In this document: piece by piece, positions 1-12,644 of the stretch
How positions within the stretch are numbered: the stretch's first letter is position 1
How the letters are laid out: each line of letters opens with the position of its first letter
DNA from: Culex pipiens pallens
Taxonomy: Eukaryota > Arthropoda > Insecta > Diptera > Culicidae
Assembly: GCF_016801865.2 (NCBI RefSeq)
Contig: NC_068938.1
Coordinates: forward strand, 48,901,331 to 48,965,330
Direction of reading: 5' to 3'
DNA: 64,000 bases
Notes under the pieces: model-generated
Databases searched by the model: none
What the model saw: only the letters and a program-made list of their open reading frames with translations
Told to the model about the DNA's origin: nothing
Translations under genes and position numbers: made by a program

Positions 1-1710
1 TCATTCTATAGTAGATAATTTTAAAACATGCAAAAAATTTAAAAAGAGACTACAAAAACATGAAAAAATAGATAGGTAAAATAAAAATATAGGAGGTGGT
101 AGAACAGGCCAAATGCTACCAAAAACAAACATAAACAAAACAAGATAAATTTAAAGTAAAATACTTAAAAATAAAACAATAGAAACATAAAACAAGAGAA
201 ACATTTTTTTTTCGTAGAACAAAAGTTGCTTAAAGGCGAAAAAATTGGGCAGTAGACGGTTAAATCGCTCCTCACACGCCTCGCCTGCATATTTACCGGA
301 ACAATCATCGAGCAAAACAATGTTTTTATCAAAACTTAAAAATTTTAATGATTAAAAATATTATCAACTGATATCAATTTAAATATAAATATATTTTAGC
401 GATGAAAATGATGATTGGGATACTGTCGTCAAACCACTCACTTTTCATGACATTCTCGAACGACAAAACAATATTTTTTTAAATATGTTATGCTCCAGAA
501 TTTTGTTAATTTAGTTTCCATTGTATTTTGTTGTACATCGGATCCTTCTCTCCAAATATGCAATTTTAAATCATTGGTTTCTTCATACAAGTCTCCATAA
601 GAAATTGGGGTATGGCCATAAAAAAGTCAAATTAAACATTAAAAAAAAATTATCTCGAGGGAGGATGTTCTGATCGATTTGATGTCTTGTGCAAAATTGT
701 AGGTTATGGTTATGATTATCAAAAAATAGTTACACTCTAAAAAAAACCCAATTTGAAATATTTTGTTCACAAAAACTCGATTTTCAAAGAGGTAAAGTTT
801 CCTTTTGATTTAATTTGAATTTTTTGATATGGTTTTGGTCAAGTTATGATTTTCTTAAAATAGTATGTTTTTGAAAGGATCGGAAACGCACACAAACATA
901 AATAATTTTAAAAATGTAAAATTTAATTCTAAATCATAAAGTATGATCATAATTTGGATGAAAAGCTTCGTTTTTCAGTTACAGATATTTTAAGTTGTTT
1001 AATATTCACCAAAATTTTCTTCTTTTGATTTCTAAAAAATGTCAATTTTCAATCCATGATGTTTGAAGATATTATTGATCAGATTTTCAATGATAAAAAG
1101 TTGGTCATTCTCCGCCAACTCACACAGCAGTTGCCCCGACCCCTCTTCGATTTTCGTGAAATTTTGCTCTAAGGGGTTATTTTGGTTCCTGATCACGAAT
1201 CCGAGGTCCATTTTTCGATATTTCGTGACGGTGGGGCGGTACGACCCCTTTCATTTTTCTTGTTTTTTTACTAAGACACGTTTTTCAGTGAGTTGTAGCT
1301 CGCAACCGTGAAGAGGTAGAAATTTGGTGTCAAAGGAATGGCGTACTCAAAATTCCGAAAAAACGTATTTTTCATCAAAAAAGTTAAAAAGTATTTTTAA
1401 AATCGCTGCCATTTCCCGTTACTCAACTGTCAAAAATCGTGATACATGTCATTTTATGGGAAATTTAGTGTTCTTTTCGAATCTGAAATAACCCAGAAGT
1501 GTCATATTTTCATTTAGAACATACATTTTCATTTTAAAATTACGTGTTTTTTCTGACTTTGCAGGGTTATTTTTAGAGTGTAACAATGTTGTACAAAGTT
1601 GTAGAGCATTTTTATCAATTTATTTTCCTGTCAATTTCTGTTTTTTTATATCATAGTTTCCTGAACATAAAAAAATATAATCAATTTTTCTTTTTATCAA
1701 AGTTAAATAA
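1..1710 (+). repeat. Left copy of a 1.7-kb near-identical direct repeat
   Basis: This segment matches 62291-64000 at a constant offset of 62290. Reading line by line I found one clear difference (T at 16, A at 62306). Both copies are cut by the window edges, so the true length is unknown. The segment contains a degenerate family A-like stretch (about 540-728) and a TIR element (729-1584). It contains no credible gene. Confidence 0.95.
729..1584. mobile_element. TIR element, ends GTTACACTCTAAAAA
   Basis: The left end GTTACACTCTAAAAAAAACC is mirrored at the right end as GGTTATTTTTAGAGTGTAAC, an inverted match of about 20 bp with one mismatch. The element is about 856 bp and encodes only an 82-codon ORF with no recognisable domain, so it looks non-autonomous. 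It sits beside family A-like sequence (GATCGATTTGATGTCTT upstream). I could not find a convincing target-site duplication. Confidence 0.6.
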
Positions 1711-3167
1711 ACCCTTTACATGCTTTTTAAGCATTACTTAAAATTGAGCACAATTTAAATTTTTATTGAAAATATTGGAGTTTGGAACGCAAAAATCAAA
1801 AGAAAAATCGCAAATTTCAGATTTTCCGTTCAAACAAAGAAAAAGCAAAAACAAAACTAAAAATTATTACCATCATTCTTTCTTATAAAAATATTTTTCT
1901 CACGAAAACCGTTGCTAACTTGCTACTCCGGACTTGACCATGTTCTCTGATCTTTATCCTAGACGGTCTATGTTCTGGACAGTCAGTGGCCAGCGGCCAT
2001 CCCTCCCCCTCCCCCCTTCACCCCTCCACCCCACCATTTTCCCAAAATGGAACCAGCCAACTCGTGGAAAGTAGACTACTACTTAGTAAAGAGTGGAGAG
2101 TGGGAGCTGCTTTTCATTATTTAATTATGCGTCCCCCGGATATTCGCACCCAACAGGACACTGACTTACCAGGGGGAGGGAGGGGAAAGGATGTCCTGTG
2201 GAGGTGCGGAGGTGAATCCGACGACAAACGACAACAGGGCGGTTTATTATAAAGCGACAAAGTGGAAAGGAAATGTAATAATAAAAAGCTCCCTCTTCCT
2301 TTTAGAAACTATAAAATGAGGGGGGTTTGTAGGGTAGATTAAGAAATTGATAATTTTTAAGTTTTTCAGAAAGATATCTTAATATTTTTGAAAGGATTAT
2401 TGTTTCGCTTATTTGAAAATAAATTGTGATAATTTCCGATGTTGATATTTTAAGATTATCAGTCCTTTTAACTCAAACATTTCCCGTATTGTACCCTGTT
2501 CAGGGTGGCAAGTTAACCGAGGGTGAAAAATAATCTCTAAGCTGTGCGAAAGGATACAATCCAAGTGGTACTCGAGGCTAGTTGAGTGCACTTGACGAAG
2601 GATCAAAGTTAGATTGTGACATTGTAAAAGTTAAAGCAAATTACCGCGTTGTGTAGGAAACAGATCTTGCTCAAAGCTACATACAATTTTCTCAAAAAGA
2701 AAAAATAACTAAATGGATATCGACCATCTTGCTTAAAAACCGATAGCATCTCATTACAAACTGATAGTATTGCAATAAATTACAATTCTTCCCCAAGAAA
2801 ACCCTGGACCGTATCGGAAACCCGCCAGAAGACAACAAGCAAGAAGGATTCTCCTTGAAGGCTTCCTGCGTCAAGAACTTCGAACAAGGAGAAGAAGAAA
2901 AACTTTTCCGTCTTGCCAGGGCGGCCTGTTTTTCTTGCCTCTTCCGTCACCTCCCGCCCATTTCTCCACCCTCCAAGTAACATACCAGAAAGGCAGTGTA
3001 ACAACATTCATGAATATTATTCCTTGTGGCGGTAAAATAATGACTTGTCATGTACCTTCTCCGCACTCCACCCGTCGTGCCCAGTTTTTCCGGTGGAAGA
3101 CCCCACCGGAAGGGGCAAAATCGTTCCGGGGGGTGAAGTTGAACTTGGGTTAACTTTATCTTAAAAA
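1711..3167. other. Spacer, no gene seen
   Basis: AT-rich sequence up to about 1900, then a more balanced, single-copy-looking stretch (about 1900-3150) with C-rich and G-rich runs around 1995-2035 and 2170-2200. Short ORFs on both strands lack recognisable domains. It may be intergenic or intronic; nothing more can be supported. Confidence 0.5.
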
Positions 3168-3907
3168 AGATTTGAAGATTTGGAGGATTGGAGATTTAAA
3201 GATTTAAAGATTTGAAGATTTGAAGATTTCAAGATTTGAAGATTTGAAGATTTGAAGATTTGAAGATTTGAAGATTTGAAGATTTGAAGATTTGAAGATT
3301 TGAAGATTTAAAGATTTGAAGATTTGAAGATTTGAAGATTTGAAGATTTGAAGATTTGAAGATTTGAAGATTTGAAGATTTGAAGATTTGAAGATTTGAA
3401 GATTTGAAGATTTGAAGATTTGAAGATTTGAAGATTTGAAGATTTGAAGATTTGAAGATTTGAAGATTTGAAGATTTGGAGATTTGAAGATTTGAAGATT
3501 TGAAGATTTGAAGATTTGAAGATTTGAAGATTTGAAGATTTGAAGATTTGAAGATTTGAAGATTTGAAGATTTGAAGATTTGAAGATTTGAAGATTTGAA
3601 GATTTGAAGATTTGGAGATTTGAAGATTTGAAGATTTGAAGATTTGAAGATTTGAAGATTTGAAGATTTGAAGATTTGAAGATTTGAAGATTTGAAGATT
3701 TGGAGATTTGAAGATTTGAAGATTTGAAGATTTGAAGATTTGAAGATTTGAAGATTTGAAGATTTGAAGATTTGAAGATTTGAAGATTTGAAGATTTGAA
3801 GATTTGAAGATTTGAAGATTTGAAGATTTGAAGATTTGAAGATTTGAAGATTTGAAGATTTGAAGATTTAAAAATTTGAAGATTTAAAAATTTGAAGATT
3901 TGAAAAT
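3168..3907 (+). repeat. Octanucleotide tandem array (GATTTGAA)n
   Basis: About 92 consecutive copies of an 8-bp unit GATTTGAA. There are rare variants (GATTTGGA near 3473, 3611 and 3698; GATTTAAA near both edges). Variants cluster at the margins, as expected if slippage homogenises the centre. The array has no continuous coding frame. Confidence 0.97.
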
Positions 3908-5460
3908 TGACGTATGCTCTGAAATCTGATTATTCCTTGTATTGAACAACCTAGTAATATCTTTTCTTCAAAAAAATCTTCTAATATTCCTACAAAACAA
4001 AATAAAACGTTATTTCCTCCCACCCACGGTGAGCCCCATACAAAATTATAGACTCCACTCTCGGTACACTTTCTCATTTTCTGGAGCAGCATCCTCTGTG
4101 CTCTGTGATGTATTTTGGGGCCTTCCCTCCCACACCGGCACCCCTCTTCTTGGCAGAGAAAAAGCAATAATTTACGATGTCGGTACCCGATGAGGACGAC
4201 GCTGATGAGGACAACGATAGCCCATTTTTTCTGAAGGGCTTGCCGGACTCAAGACTTCGACAAGGCACAAGGTAAACAAAAGGTACCGGGAACAGCAAAG
4301 TGCCTTCGGGGCGTGGACTCTCCAGTCTGGGAGCTTCCGGTGGCCAATTTGAATACATTGTCGAGTAATGGATATTCTTTCTTTTGGAGTGGGTTTTTTG
4401 GAGAATATAAATAAATAAAAATAGCACTTCACTAGAGCTTCAATGGTCTATTATATTTAAGCATTTCCAAAAAAAAAGAAACAAGGTTCAAAATTTCATT
4501 AAAGCACACACTCTTGAAATGCACTCAAAAAACTACTCGAAAAACTGCTTCATAAAACTTTATGGCTTCACGCCAGCACCAGGGGAAAAGCGGCGATGTT
4601 TTTCCTCGATATTTCCGTACACACAGAGCGAGCGAAAAACAAGCCACAAGCCGCGCAGTAACACTCGAGAAGATGTACACAACTTGTACGCTGAGCTCGC
4701 TACAACTTGGGGCAGCTTCTTCATCTGAGTTTGGGACGGGGCAAAAAAAAAGGAGCACGAAAAATCATTAAAAGTTTCCTTTCCCGGTTGACGGAAGCCG
4801 CCCTCCAGCCGAAGTACTCTGTGACGAGTTGGCGTAAAAGTTGGAGTTGGAGCTTGTTTTTTTTTTGAAAAGGTTGGTTTCCTGGAACGTTGCGACATTA
4901 ACCTGGTGAAGTGGGGAGGTTAATGGAATCCAGAGGTGTAGTAAACAATTGACTTAATTTGAAAGATGAAAGTTACTAACATTTGACGGACATATTTTAT
5001 AACAAAAGATAGTTTTTTGGTAGTAGAAATGGATTTTTATTTGATTATAATAATATCAATGAACAAAGTACACATTTAAAAATCATTGGGAGTGGGTACA
5101 TCTTTTATGCCACAAAAATGTGTAATTTTGCCTCTTAAAGTCTGTAAATTCACTGCACATTTTCAATCTTAATTGCTTCAAATTTTACACCTTAGACATT
5201 GACCGATTTTTTAACTTTGTTCAGAAACATTAATGATGCGGTTCAAATTTGATCATTTGTGGATCATTACAGTCTTAAGATTTGCTCATTTGTATGCCCT
5301 AAAAATGCTTTGCGTTCTCCAAAGTTTATGTATTTTTGATTATTCATTTGCTCTCTTGTTGGGTATATCATTTGTTAAAATTGATAAAAAATGTCTGAAG
5401 CTGTAACAATGTTTATGATATTTTAAGCTGTTTTTTTTTTCAACACTTAAAATTCTTTAC
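3908..5460. other. Spacer with one MITE-like remnant
   Basis: Mixed, mostly single-copy-looking sequence. Overlapping ORFs of 69-117 codons at 4074-4898 occupy several frames on both strands and have no recognisable domain. Around 5088-5150 a stretch (GGGTACATCTTTTATG then TGTGTAATTTTACCTCT-like) resembles the interior of the MITE at 40677-40897. No gene is supported. Confidence 0.5.
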
Positions 5461-5747
5461 GAGAGCAGTTCTCTACGGAATCGGTCTTTTTTCTTTAATT
5501 TTAATTTTTGTATTTTTTAATCCGGCTGAAACTTTTTTGGTGCCTTCGGTATGCCCAAAGAAGCCATTTTGCATCATTAGTTCGTTCATATAATTTTCTA
5601 TACAAATTTGGCAGCTGTCCATACAAAAAGGATATGTGAAAATTCAAGAATCTGTATTTTTTGAAGGAATTTTTTGATCGATTTGGTGTCTTCGGCAAAG
5701 TTGTAGGTATGGATATGGACTACACTGACAGAAAATTATACACGGTA

Positions 5748-6173
5748 ATAGTAGTTTATGCAACAAGTTGCAAAAAGAGGATATTTTCAGCACGAGTCGT
5801 ACATTTATCCAACGAGGTTCACCGAGTTGGATAAATACGAAGAGTGCTATAAAAATCTAGTTTTGCAACGAGTTCCATACAACATTTTTTGCAATTCCAA
5901 AAAACACACACTGAGTGAATTTTTATGTCAAATTTTCTTTTTTTTTTGTCAATAAATCGTTTAAATCAAAAAAATGTTGAAAAGTGTTACTTTTCGAAAC
6001 AAGTGCTGAAAAGTTCTACTTTTCAGCACCCATTTCAGTGCTGAAAAGTAGAACTTTTCAGCATTTATTTTGAAAAGTGTTGCTATTCGATTCTGTTATT
6101 TTTGGTACAGAAAAGTAGGCTATTTCGTCGTTCAAGAATGACAGAAAAAGTAAGTAGTTTCACGATGGAATTG
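5748..6173 (+). mobile_element. Family B insertion (about 425 bp)
   Basis: This sequence splits family A cleanly, which supports an insertion. It starts TAGTTTATGCAACAAGTTGC and ends near CACGATGGAATTGC. A related copy lies in the opposite orientation at about 15000-15365. The interior carries paired hairpins of TGCTGAAAAGT. No ORF longer than 65 codons is present, and the transposon class is unassigned. Confidence 0.65.
6003..6063. repeat. Double hairpin within family B
   Basis: Two successive hairpins, each with 11-12-bp arms GTGCTGAAAAGT / ACTTTTCAGCAC. The first has loop TCT and the second loop AGA. The second is therefore also the reverse complement of the first, and the whole 60 bp can fold in alternative ways. 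Confidence 0.85.
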
Positions 6174-6385
6174 CAAAAAAAATTTTTTGGTGATTTTTTA
6201 TTTCACTTTTTGTCACTAAAACTTGATTTGCAAAAAAAAACACTATTTTTTTTTTTTTTTGATATGTTTTAGAGGATATCAAATGTCAACTTTTCACAAA
6301 TTTCCAGAATGGGCAAAAAATCTTTGACCGAGTTATGATTTTTTGAATCAATACAGATGTTTTCAAAAAATCGAAATATTGGCAT

Positions 6386-7480
6386 GGAGACGACTCCTAC
6401 ACTTAGATTGACTTAACGGCCTAACAACAACCAACATTTTACTTCCTTATCCGATAAAAGGTTATTCTCTACCATAGCTAGACATCAGATGCTTTTTGGC
6501 ATTTTTAGTAAATTTCAAATAATTTATTTAAATTTATAAAACTATAAAGACACTAAACCATATTTATTTACATGTTTAGATCAATATTTATGAAGTTAAT
6601 TTTTTAAATGACAAATCTTTGAACAAAACCTCAAGCACAAAATCGATTGTAAAGTGATTAAAATATATATTGCTCAAGTTTTTCTTATTTTATTTTGTGA
6701 TTGGAACACATTTTGGCATTCATTTTATTTGAAATTTTGAACCACAGATCAGCGAAGTCTCCCACATATTGCATGCAATTTATTGGTTGTATGCAAAGGA
6801 CGACGAACCGCCCTAATTCTCCACAGAAACTTTGGAGAAAAACCATTCGGTATTGTCTGAATATTTTTGAAAAATTCAAAGTGTACGTGTTTCTGGGGAC
6901 CCTAAACTTCATGTTTCCCCTCGAGTTGAGCCTGCGCAGTCATTTTTGCTACTTTTTGTAGGTCAGTGTAATTTAAACTAATTTAAAATAACAAAACGGA
7001 GGTCATTTTAATTATTATTAAAATGACCTCCATTTTTATAATTTTAATTGTTGAATTGAACTTAAACTATGGGAAATATGTTGACCAATTTTGTTAGAGT
7101 TAGAGGAAACATACAGCTCAAATCTGAGTATTTAAATAACAAATCCTGACCTACTGACAATAATAAAACTTGAACTTTTTCAGCAATTTCCACCTGCTTA
7201 AGCTTCATTGAAAATAAACTTTATTTTTTCAATCGCCAGCGCAAACAAAAAAGGAAATACCAAGTCATGTCATAAACATTTCTGGAAAAAAGTTTTGTTA
7301 AATGCAGTAAACTTTGAAAAAATATTTACAACGGCCTTGTTACAAAAAAATGAATTCAACCATAAAATTATCCAATGTTGATAATTTTATGGTAAAAATT
7401 TCAATGGAAATTTAAGTGCAATCAGCTGAAATCAATATAAAATGCATTCTTACATTTTTTGACAACCAATGATTGCAAAC
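6386..7480. other. Spacer with a perfect small hairpin
   Basis: Unassigned AT-rich sequence. At 6998-7031 there is a perfect 15-bp inverted repeat (GGAGGTCATTTTAAT, loop TATT, then its complement). No gene was recognised. Confidence 0.5.
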
Positions 7481-7488
7481 TACTGTAC

Positions 7489-8726
7489 TAGAGGTTTGCA
7501 AAACCGCTCTTTTTTAGGAGCCGCTCATTTTCGTTCGCTCTTTAAAAAGAGCCGCTCTTTTGAACGGTTCTTTCGCTCTTTTTCAAAATTTGGATGAAAC
7601 GGTTTTTTTTTTCAAGAATCGTGTGATTTTATGAGTTATTTCACATTGGACTTTTATAAATTAGGCTGTACCAACCATTTTTTGAAGTTTATTATGTCCC
7701 TCAACTCTGGCCAAAGTAGCAAAAAAAATAACAAGCCATGGTATAAACATTTTAATAAAAAAGTGTTTTAAAATGCATTTTGCAATCATTAGATTTCAAA
7801 ATATCGAAGTATTGATGAACTTATTTTTCAAGCCAAAAAAAAAAACTTTTTGCATTACTGTGCAAATGGAATTTCACAAAAAGTCAAAATATTTTTGATC
7901 GATCCCAAAATGCTTTTTAATTTGTTTTCTGTTGATAAGACTTCTATTTCCATTAAAATTTGGAAGTTTTTTGAAAAAAATATTGTATTTTATTTATATT
8001 TTTTGGACCGATTTTGAAGGGGAGGGGTGACACAAAACTTTGAAAAATGTTTGTAACGGCCATATTTGATGAATAAAATAAATAAATCTGAAAACGAGAA
8101 GATGCCCTTGAAAACCATAGGTCTTGGTGGTCTCTATGTTAAGATTTCTACTCAAAACTAAAAATTCGAGTAATTGAATGGCATCCAAACTGAAATCTAA
8201 GATGCTGGAAATTTGCTATTGATTTCAAAATTGCGTTTATTTATGAAAGACTAATGCTGATATTTTATGTGGAGAAAATATTATGTGAACTCTTCTCTAC
8301 ATTCGGATTTAATAGATAAGGTCTATAAACGCTAACGTTTAATCGGACAAAATGATTATTTTGACAAATTATACTATTTGAAATGCTCAAATTTGTATTC
8401 CGGTATTACTTTAATCTACAATCAGTTGTACAATGAAAAGTTTACTTCATTTTGTTTAGAAAATCATTTACTTTTGGGATTAAATTTTATAAGCATTGAA
8501 ATTTTTGAAATTGAATTTTCAATTCTCAAAAACAAGTTTAATATCACATTTTTTGGAAATTCAATAACTTATATTTATAACAAAAATCATTCCATCTTGA
8601 GCCGGTTCTTTCAAAAGACCGGAGTTTGAAAAAGAACCGCGGTTCTTTTTTTGTGAGCCATGGTTCATTCGCTCTTTTCAGTGAACCGGCTCTTTGAGCG
8701 GTTCGCTCTTTTTTTGCCCACCTCTA
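7489..8726. mobile_element. Non-autonomous hAT-type transposon
   Basis: The ends are TAGAGGTTTGCAAAACCGCT on the left and, read inward from the right, TAGAGGTGGGCAAAAAAAGA. The element is flanked by a perfect 8-bp duplication TACTGTAC at 7481-7488 and 8727-8734. An 8-bp TSD and TAGAGGTG-like termini are standard for the hAT superfamily. Both ends hold many short subterminal CCGCTCTTTT / AAAGAGCGG motifs, as hAT transposase binding regions often do. The interior (1238 bp in total) has only short ORFs (64 and 83 codons), so no transposase is encoded and it would need one in trans. Confidence 0.9.
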
Positions 8727-8734
8727 TACTGTAC

Positions 8735-9069
8735 TAGTGTAAAATGCATTTTATTTTTTTATGCAAACGTTGAAACTATGGCTCGATATTTCAATATTTA
8801 TATTTTTTTATTTTTTGCCCACCCCCCACTCCCCGTCACCACAAATTTATTTGAAAATAAAATAAATTAGAATGTGAATTTCTTGAATAAAATGTTAATT
8901 CAACATTTTTGAGAACATAAAATCAGTTAAACCATCTGAATTCTACAAACTTTTGAACTTATTCATATTCTCCCTCCCCTTAACCATTCAGGATTGTTAG
9001 ATTTTTGTCTGCCAGATTTTTCCAGATTTATACTTTGCCAGATTTTTCAAATTTTGACCTTGTAACCCT
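8735..9069. other. Spacer
   Basis: AT-rich sequence with a run of GCCAGATTTTTC-like repeats near 9010-9050. No gene was recognised. Confidence 0.4.
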
Positions 9070-9600
9070 GGTCAACAATGAGACACATTTGGTTTTGAAC
9101 TTTCAACGATTTTTGTATTTTTTTTCATCAGCATGTTTTAATGAGCTTTTTGTTGCATTTTCTTTCATTTAAAGTGTTCTGACATTGACCAACATATGAG
9201 ATCGATTTGACCTCTACAGCCAGAGTTATGCCACTGTCTCATTGTAAACGCACTTGGCAGGAACAATGAGACAGCTGGGGAACAATGAGACACTTTACGA
9301 AAATCAACACTTTTCTAATAAAACATCATGTTTTTGTATTGTTCCATTGCAGGTGACTTGCCTCTAACATTTTAAACATTTTAAAGCAATTTTGCAAACT
9401 TGAAACTTCAATAAACAAAAGTTAGACTAAAAAGTATTTAAATTTTGTAAGATCCATATTTCTATACCAAGTAACATTATATCTTTGATTAAATGTAGTT
9501 AAAACTCAATAAATATGCCAAACATCAATTCATGTTTTAAAAGAATTCTATAGCTTTTGAAATTTTTTTGAAGAAAAATCAAAGTGTCTCATTGTTACTA
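9070..9600. mobile_element. MITE with AACAATGAGACAC ends and internal copies
   Basis: The left end carries AACAATGAGACACATTTG and the right end its inverted match AAAGTGTCTCATTGTT. Further copies of AACAATGAGACA lie inside at about 9262 and 9281, and an inverted copy CTCATTGT near 9237. The 0.53-kb length and lack of ORF fit a non-autonomous element with repeated subterminal binding sites. The target duplication was not resolved. Confidence 0.65.
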
Positions 9601-10777
9601 AAGAGAGGGGAAAAATTAGACAGCCCTAGATTCTTAGTATATACTTAATTTTGGTCAAACCTAATGAAAAGATACTGTTTCCCAACTCATTCCCGTCGAA
9701 AGAAATCTGAAGAATTATTAGTTTTGGTGTTAATGGCAGCCTACGAGCGAAAAAGTATTTTTATTTTGATTGGTTGATACTACGACTTGTGAGAGCCATT
9801 TTTTCATTGTTCCTCGTGTCTTCTTGATGACTACTCTACCCTATAGTAACCTCATTAGTATTGTTCCAAGCCCACTCGTTCGAATTTATTTGTTCCCGCA
9901 AATAAGCCATCGCCCATTACACCGTAAGGGTGTTCTCATAATTTAAACACGTTCGCACTCAAAAAACAACACGAGTGAGAAAATCTCAAAAGAAAATCAT
10001 AACAAATGACCAGAAAACAAACGCGGCGTTAAAAAACGGATCCAAATAAAACAAAAACAGATTTCCTCGCAAATGTAAACCAACACCATGCGTTTTTTTT
10101 TGTTGTCTCTGCCCGGAATCTGGCAACCCAAAATTTAAGCTCTCCTTTTTTTCGCTGTTGCCGCAGTGCTGCCAGCTCATCTCCGAGCCGCTCCATGGAT
10201 TCCGTGTTCAGTTCAAAAAGAGAAATAATGTAAGCCAGATTGCCATTTCGGCACCATAAAAAGATAATGTATGCTCATGTGCTGCCATAACTTATTCATG
10301 CACGAACAAACATGCTTTATTTGCTGTGCGTTTTGGGTGGGTGGTGGAAACGACGGGGGTGAGTGGGAGGAGATTTTCCTTTTTTATTTACAGGAAACTC
10401 TTGGTTGGGTCGAGACAGGGCTGGTTGGGTGGACAAAACGAGGATAAACGATGAACTAGCTGAGCTGGTTGCTGCTGTTGCTGTTTTTGCGGTGGTTGTG
10501 GTGAAATATTTCCACGAACCCACCTACCCAGCTATACAGCATTTTCGGCATGCCTGCATGGACAACAGTTTGGCGATGCTTCCTTTTTGGCGGTTTTTGT
10601 TGTTGCTGGGTGCAGTCTGGGAGAATTGAGGACTTGCAATTAGCGCAACGAGTACTGTTCAGAATCTAAAAAAGAGAGAAAATTATTGTTATTATAGCTT
10701 TTTGAAAAAAATTAATTAATAAACAAATTAAATCAAAATCCCTGTCTTTTATTATTACTTGGATTCAACATTGTACG
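9601..10777. other. Spacer, single-copy-looking
   Basis: Less AT-rich sequence around 9850-10640 with no repeat match elsewhere in the window. Opposing ORFs at 10317-10523 and 10363-10629 read through a GCTGCTGTTGCTG-type low-complexity stretch and look spurious. It could hold regulatory DNA, but nothing specific can be shown. Confidence 0.45.
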
Positions 10778-12544
10778 TGAACAATTCTCTACGAAGTCAG
10801 TATTTTTTTTTCTTTTTAATTTTTGTATTTTTTCAATCCGACTGAAACTTTTTTGGTGCTTTCGGTATGCCCAAAGAAGCCATTTTGCATCATTAGTGAG
10901 TCCATATAATTTTCCATACAAATTTGGCAGCTGTCCATACAAAAACGATGCATGAAAATTCAAAAATCTGTATCTTTTGAAGGAATTTTTTGATCGATTT
11001 GGTGTTTTCGGCAAAAATATAGGTATGGATAAGGACCACACCAAAAAAATGGTACACGGTAACATTTTTTTGGTAATTTTAAATTTAACTTTTTGTCACT
11101 AAAACTTGATTTGCAACTAAAAACTATTTTTATTTTTTTTTCATTTTCTGAAATGTTTTAGTAAACATCAAATGCCAACTTTTCAGAAATTTCCAGAATT
11201 GAAAAAAAATCTTTGACCATGTTATAACCGATTCTTCGGCTCCTTTTCAAAAAATTCCCAAGTTTTTTTCAGCGTTTTGGCTGTAGTGGCACAATTAAAG
11301 TAATAAATAAAAAAAATGGATTTTTGAATCAATACTGATTTTTTTTCAAAAAATCGAAATATTGGTCGCAGAAATTTTTAATTTCATTTTTCGATGTAAA
11401 AGCGAATTTGCAATCAAAAAGAACTAAGTAAAATTTTGATAAAGTGCACCGTTTTCAAGTTATATCCATTTTTAGGTAACTTTTTTGAAAATAGTAGCAG
11501 TTTTTAGTTTTTTAAAATTAGTGTCCATTTTTGCCCACAAAATATTTTTGAAAGGTTGAGAAAATTCTCTATATGTATTTTGCTTTTTTGAACTTTGTTG
11601 ATACAAGCTTTAGTTGCTGAGATATTGCCATGCAAAGATTGAAAACAGGAAAATTGATGTTTTCAAAGTCTCACCCAAACAACCCACCATATTCTAATGT
11701 CGATATCTCAGCAACTATTGGTCAGATTTTCAATGTAAAAATATGAAACATTCGTGAAATTTTCTGATCATTTCGAAAACAATATTAAAATAAAATAAAT
11801 CAAGACTAACATTTTAAAAGGGCATAATATTGAATGTTTTGCTCTTTTGAAATAAAAGTCTTGATTTTAAAAATTGAAAATATTTTTTCGAAAAGATCAG
11901 AAAATTTCACGAATGCTTCTTTATTTAAAATTGAAAAAAATACCAACAGTTTCTGAGATATTGACATTAGAAAATGGTGGGTTGTTTGGGTGAGACTTTG
12001 AAAACATCAATTTTCCTGTTTTTAAATCTATGCATGGCAATATCTCAGCAACTAAAGTTTGTATCAACAAAGTTTAAAAAAGCAAAATATAAAGAAATTT
12101 CTCAGCTTTTCAAAAATATTTTTTTCAAGAGTGGGCAAACATGGGCACTAATTTAAAAAAATGAAAAAATGCTACTATTTTCAAAAAAATTACCTAAAAA
12201 TGGATATAATTTGAAAGCGGTGCACTTTATCAAGATTTCACTAAAGTATTTTTTATTGCAAATTTGATTATTCATCGAAAAATTAAATTGAAAATTTTTG
12301 CGATCAATATTTCGACTTTTTAGAAAAAAAAAACAGTATTGATTCAAAAATTCATAACTCTGTCAAAGCTGTTTATCTTATTCTGGAAAAAATTGGCATT
12401 TGATGTCTTCTAAAACATATCAGGAAATGAAAAAATATTTAAATAGTTTTTTTTGCAAATTAAGTATAAGTGACAAAAAGTGAAATTAAAAATCACCAAA
12501 AAAATACCGTGTATCCCATTTATCCAATGTAGTCATTATCCATA
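10778..12544. repeat. Family A copy, nearly complete, cut by an assembly gap
   Basis: It starts GAACAATTCTCTACGAAGTC. Left arm 10778 to about 11390, core around 11400-12330 (with GGGCATAATATTGAATG near 11820), and the right arm returns in inverted orientation to 12544, where the N gap begins just after the AATGTAGTC motif. The arms are diverged but clearly inverted copies. It has no coding content. Confidence 0.85.
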
Positions 12545-12644
12545 NNNNNNNNNNNNNNNNNNNNNNNNNNNNNNNNNNNNNNNNNNNNNNNNNNNNNNNN
12601 NNNNNNNNNNNNNNNNNNNNNNNNNNNNNNNNNNNNNNNNNNNN
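12545..12644. other. Assembly gap (100 N)
   Basis: Exactly 100 N, a usual placeholder for a gap of unknown size. It falls inside the right arm of a family A element, so a repeat-induced assembly break is likely. Confidence 0.99.

Larger units (their letters stand above)
5461..6385. repeat. Family A copy, left arm, interrupted by family B
   Basis: It begins with GAGCAGTTCTCTACGGAATC, continues with the conserved arm (CGGTATGCCCAAAGAAGCC, GATCGATTTGGTGTCTTCGG), is interrupted after CACGGTAA near 5747, and resumes near 6174 with TTTGGTGATTTTTTATTTC. It ends near 6385, before the core, so only one arm survives. Compare the full copy at 60697-62199. Confidence 0.85.

Noticed and set aside
10317..10629. 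Complementary ORFs of 68 and 88 codons
   Set aside because: They mirror each other across a GCTGCTGTTGCTG-type low-complexity segment, which opens frames on both strands by chance.
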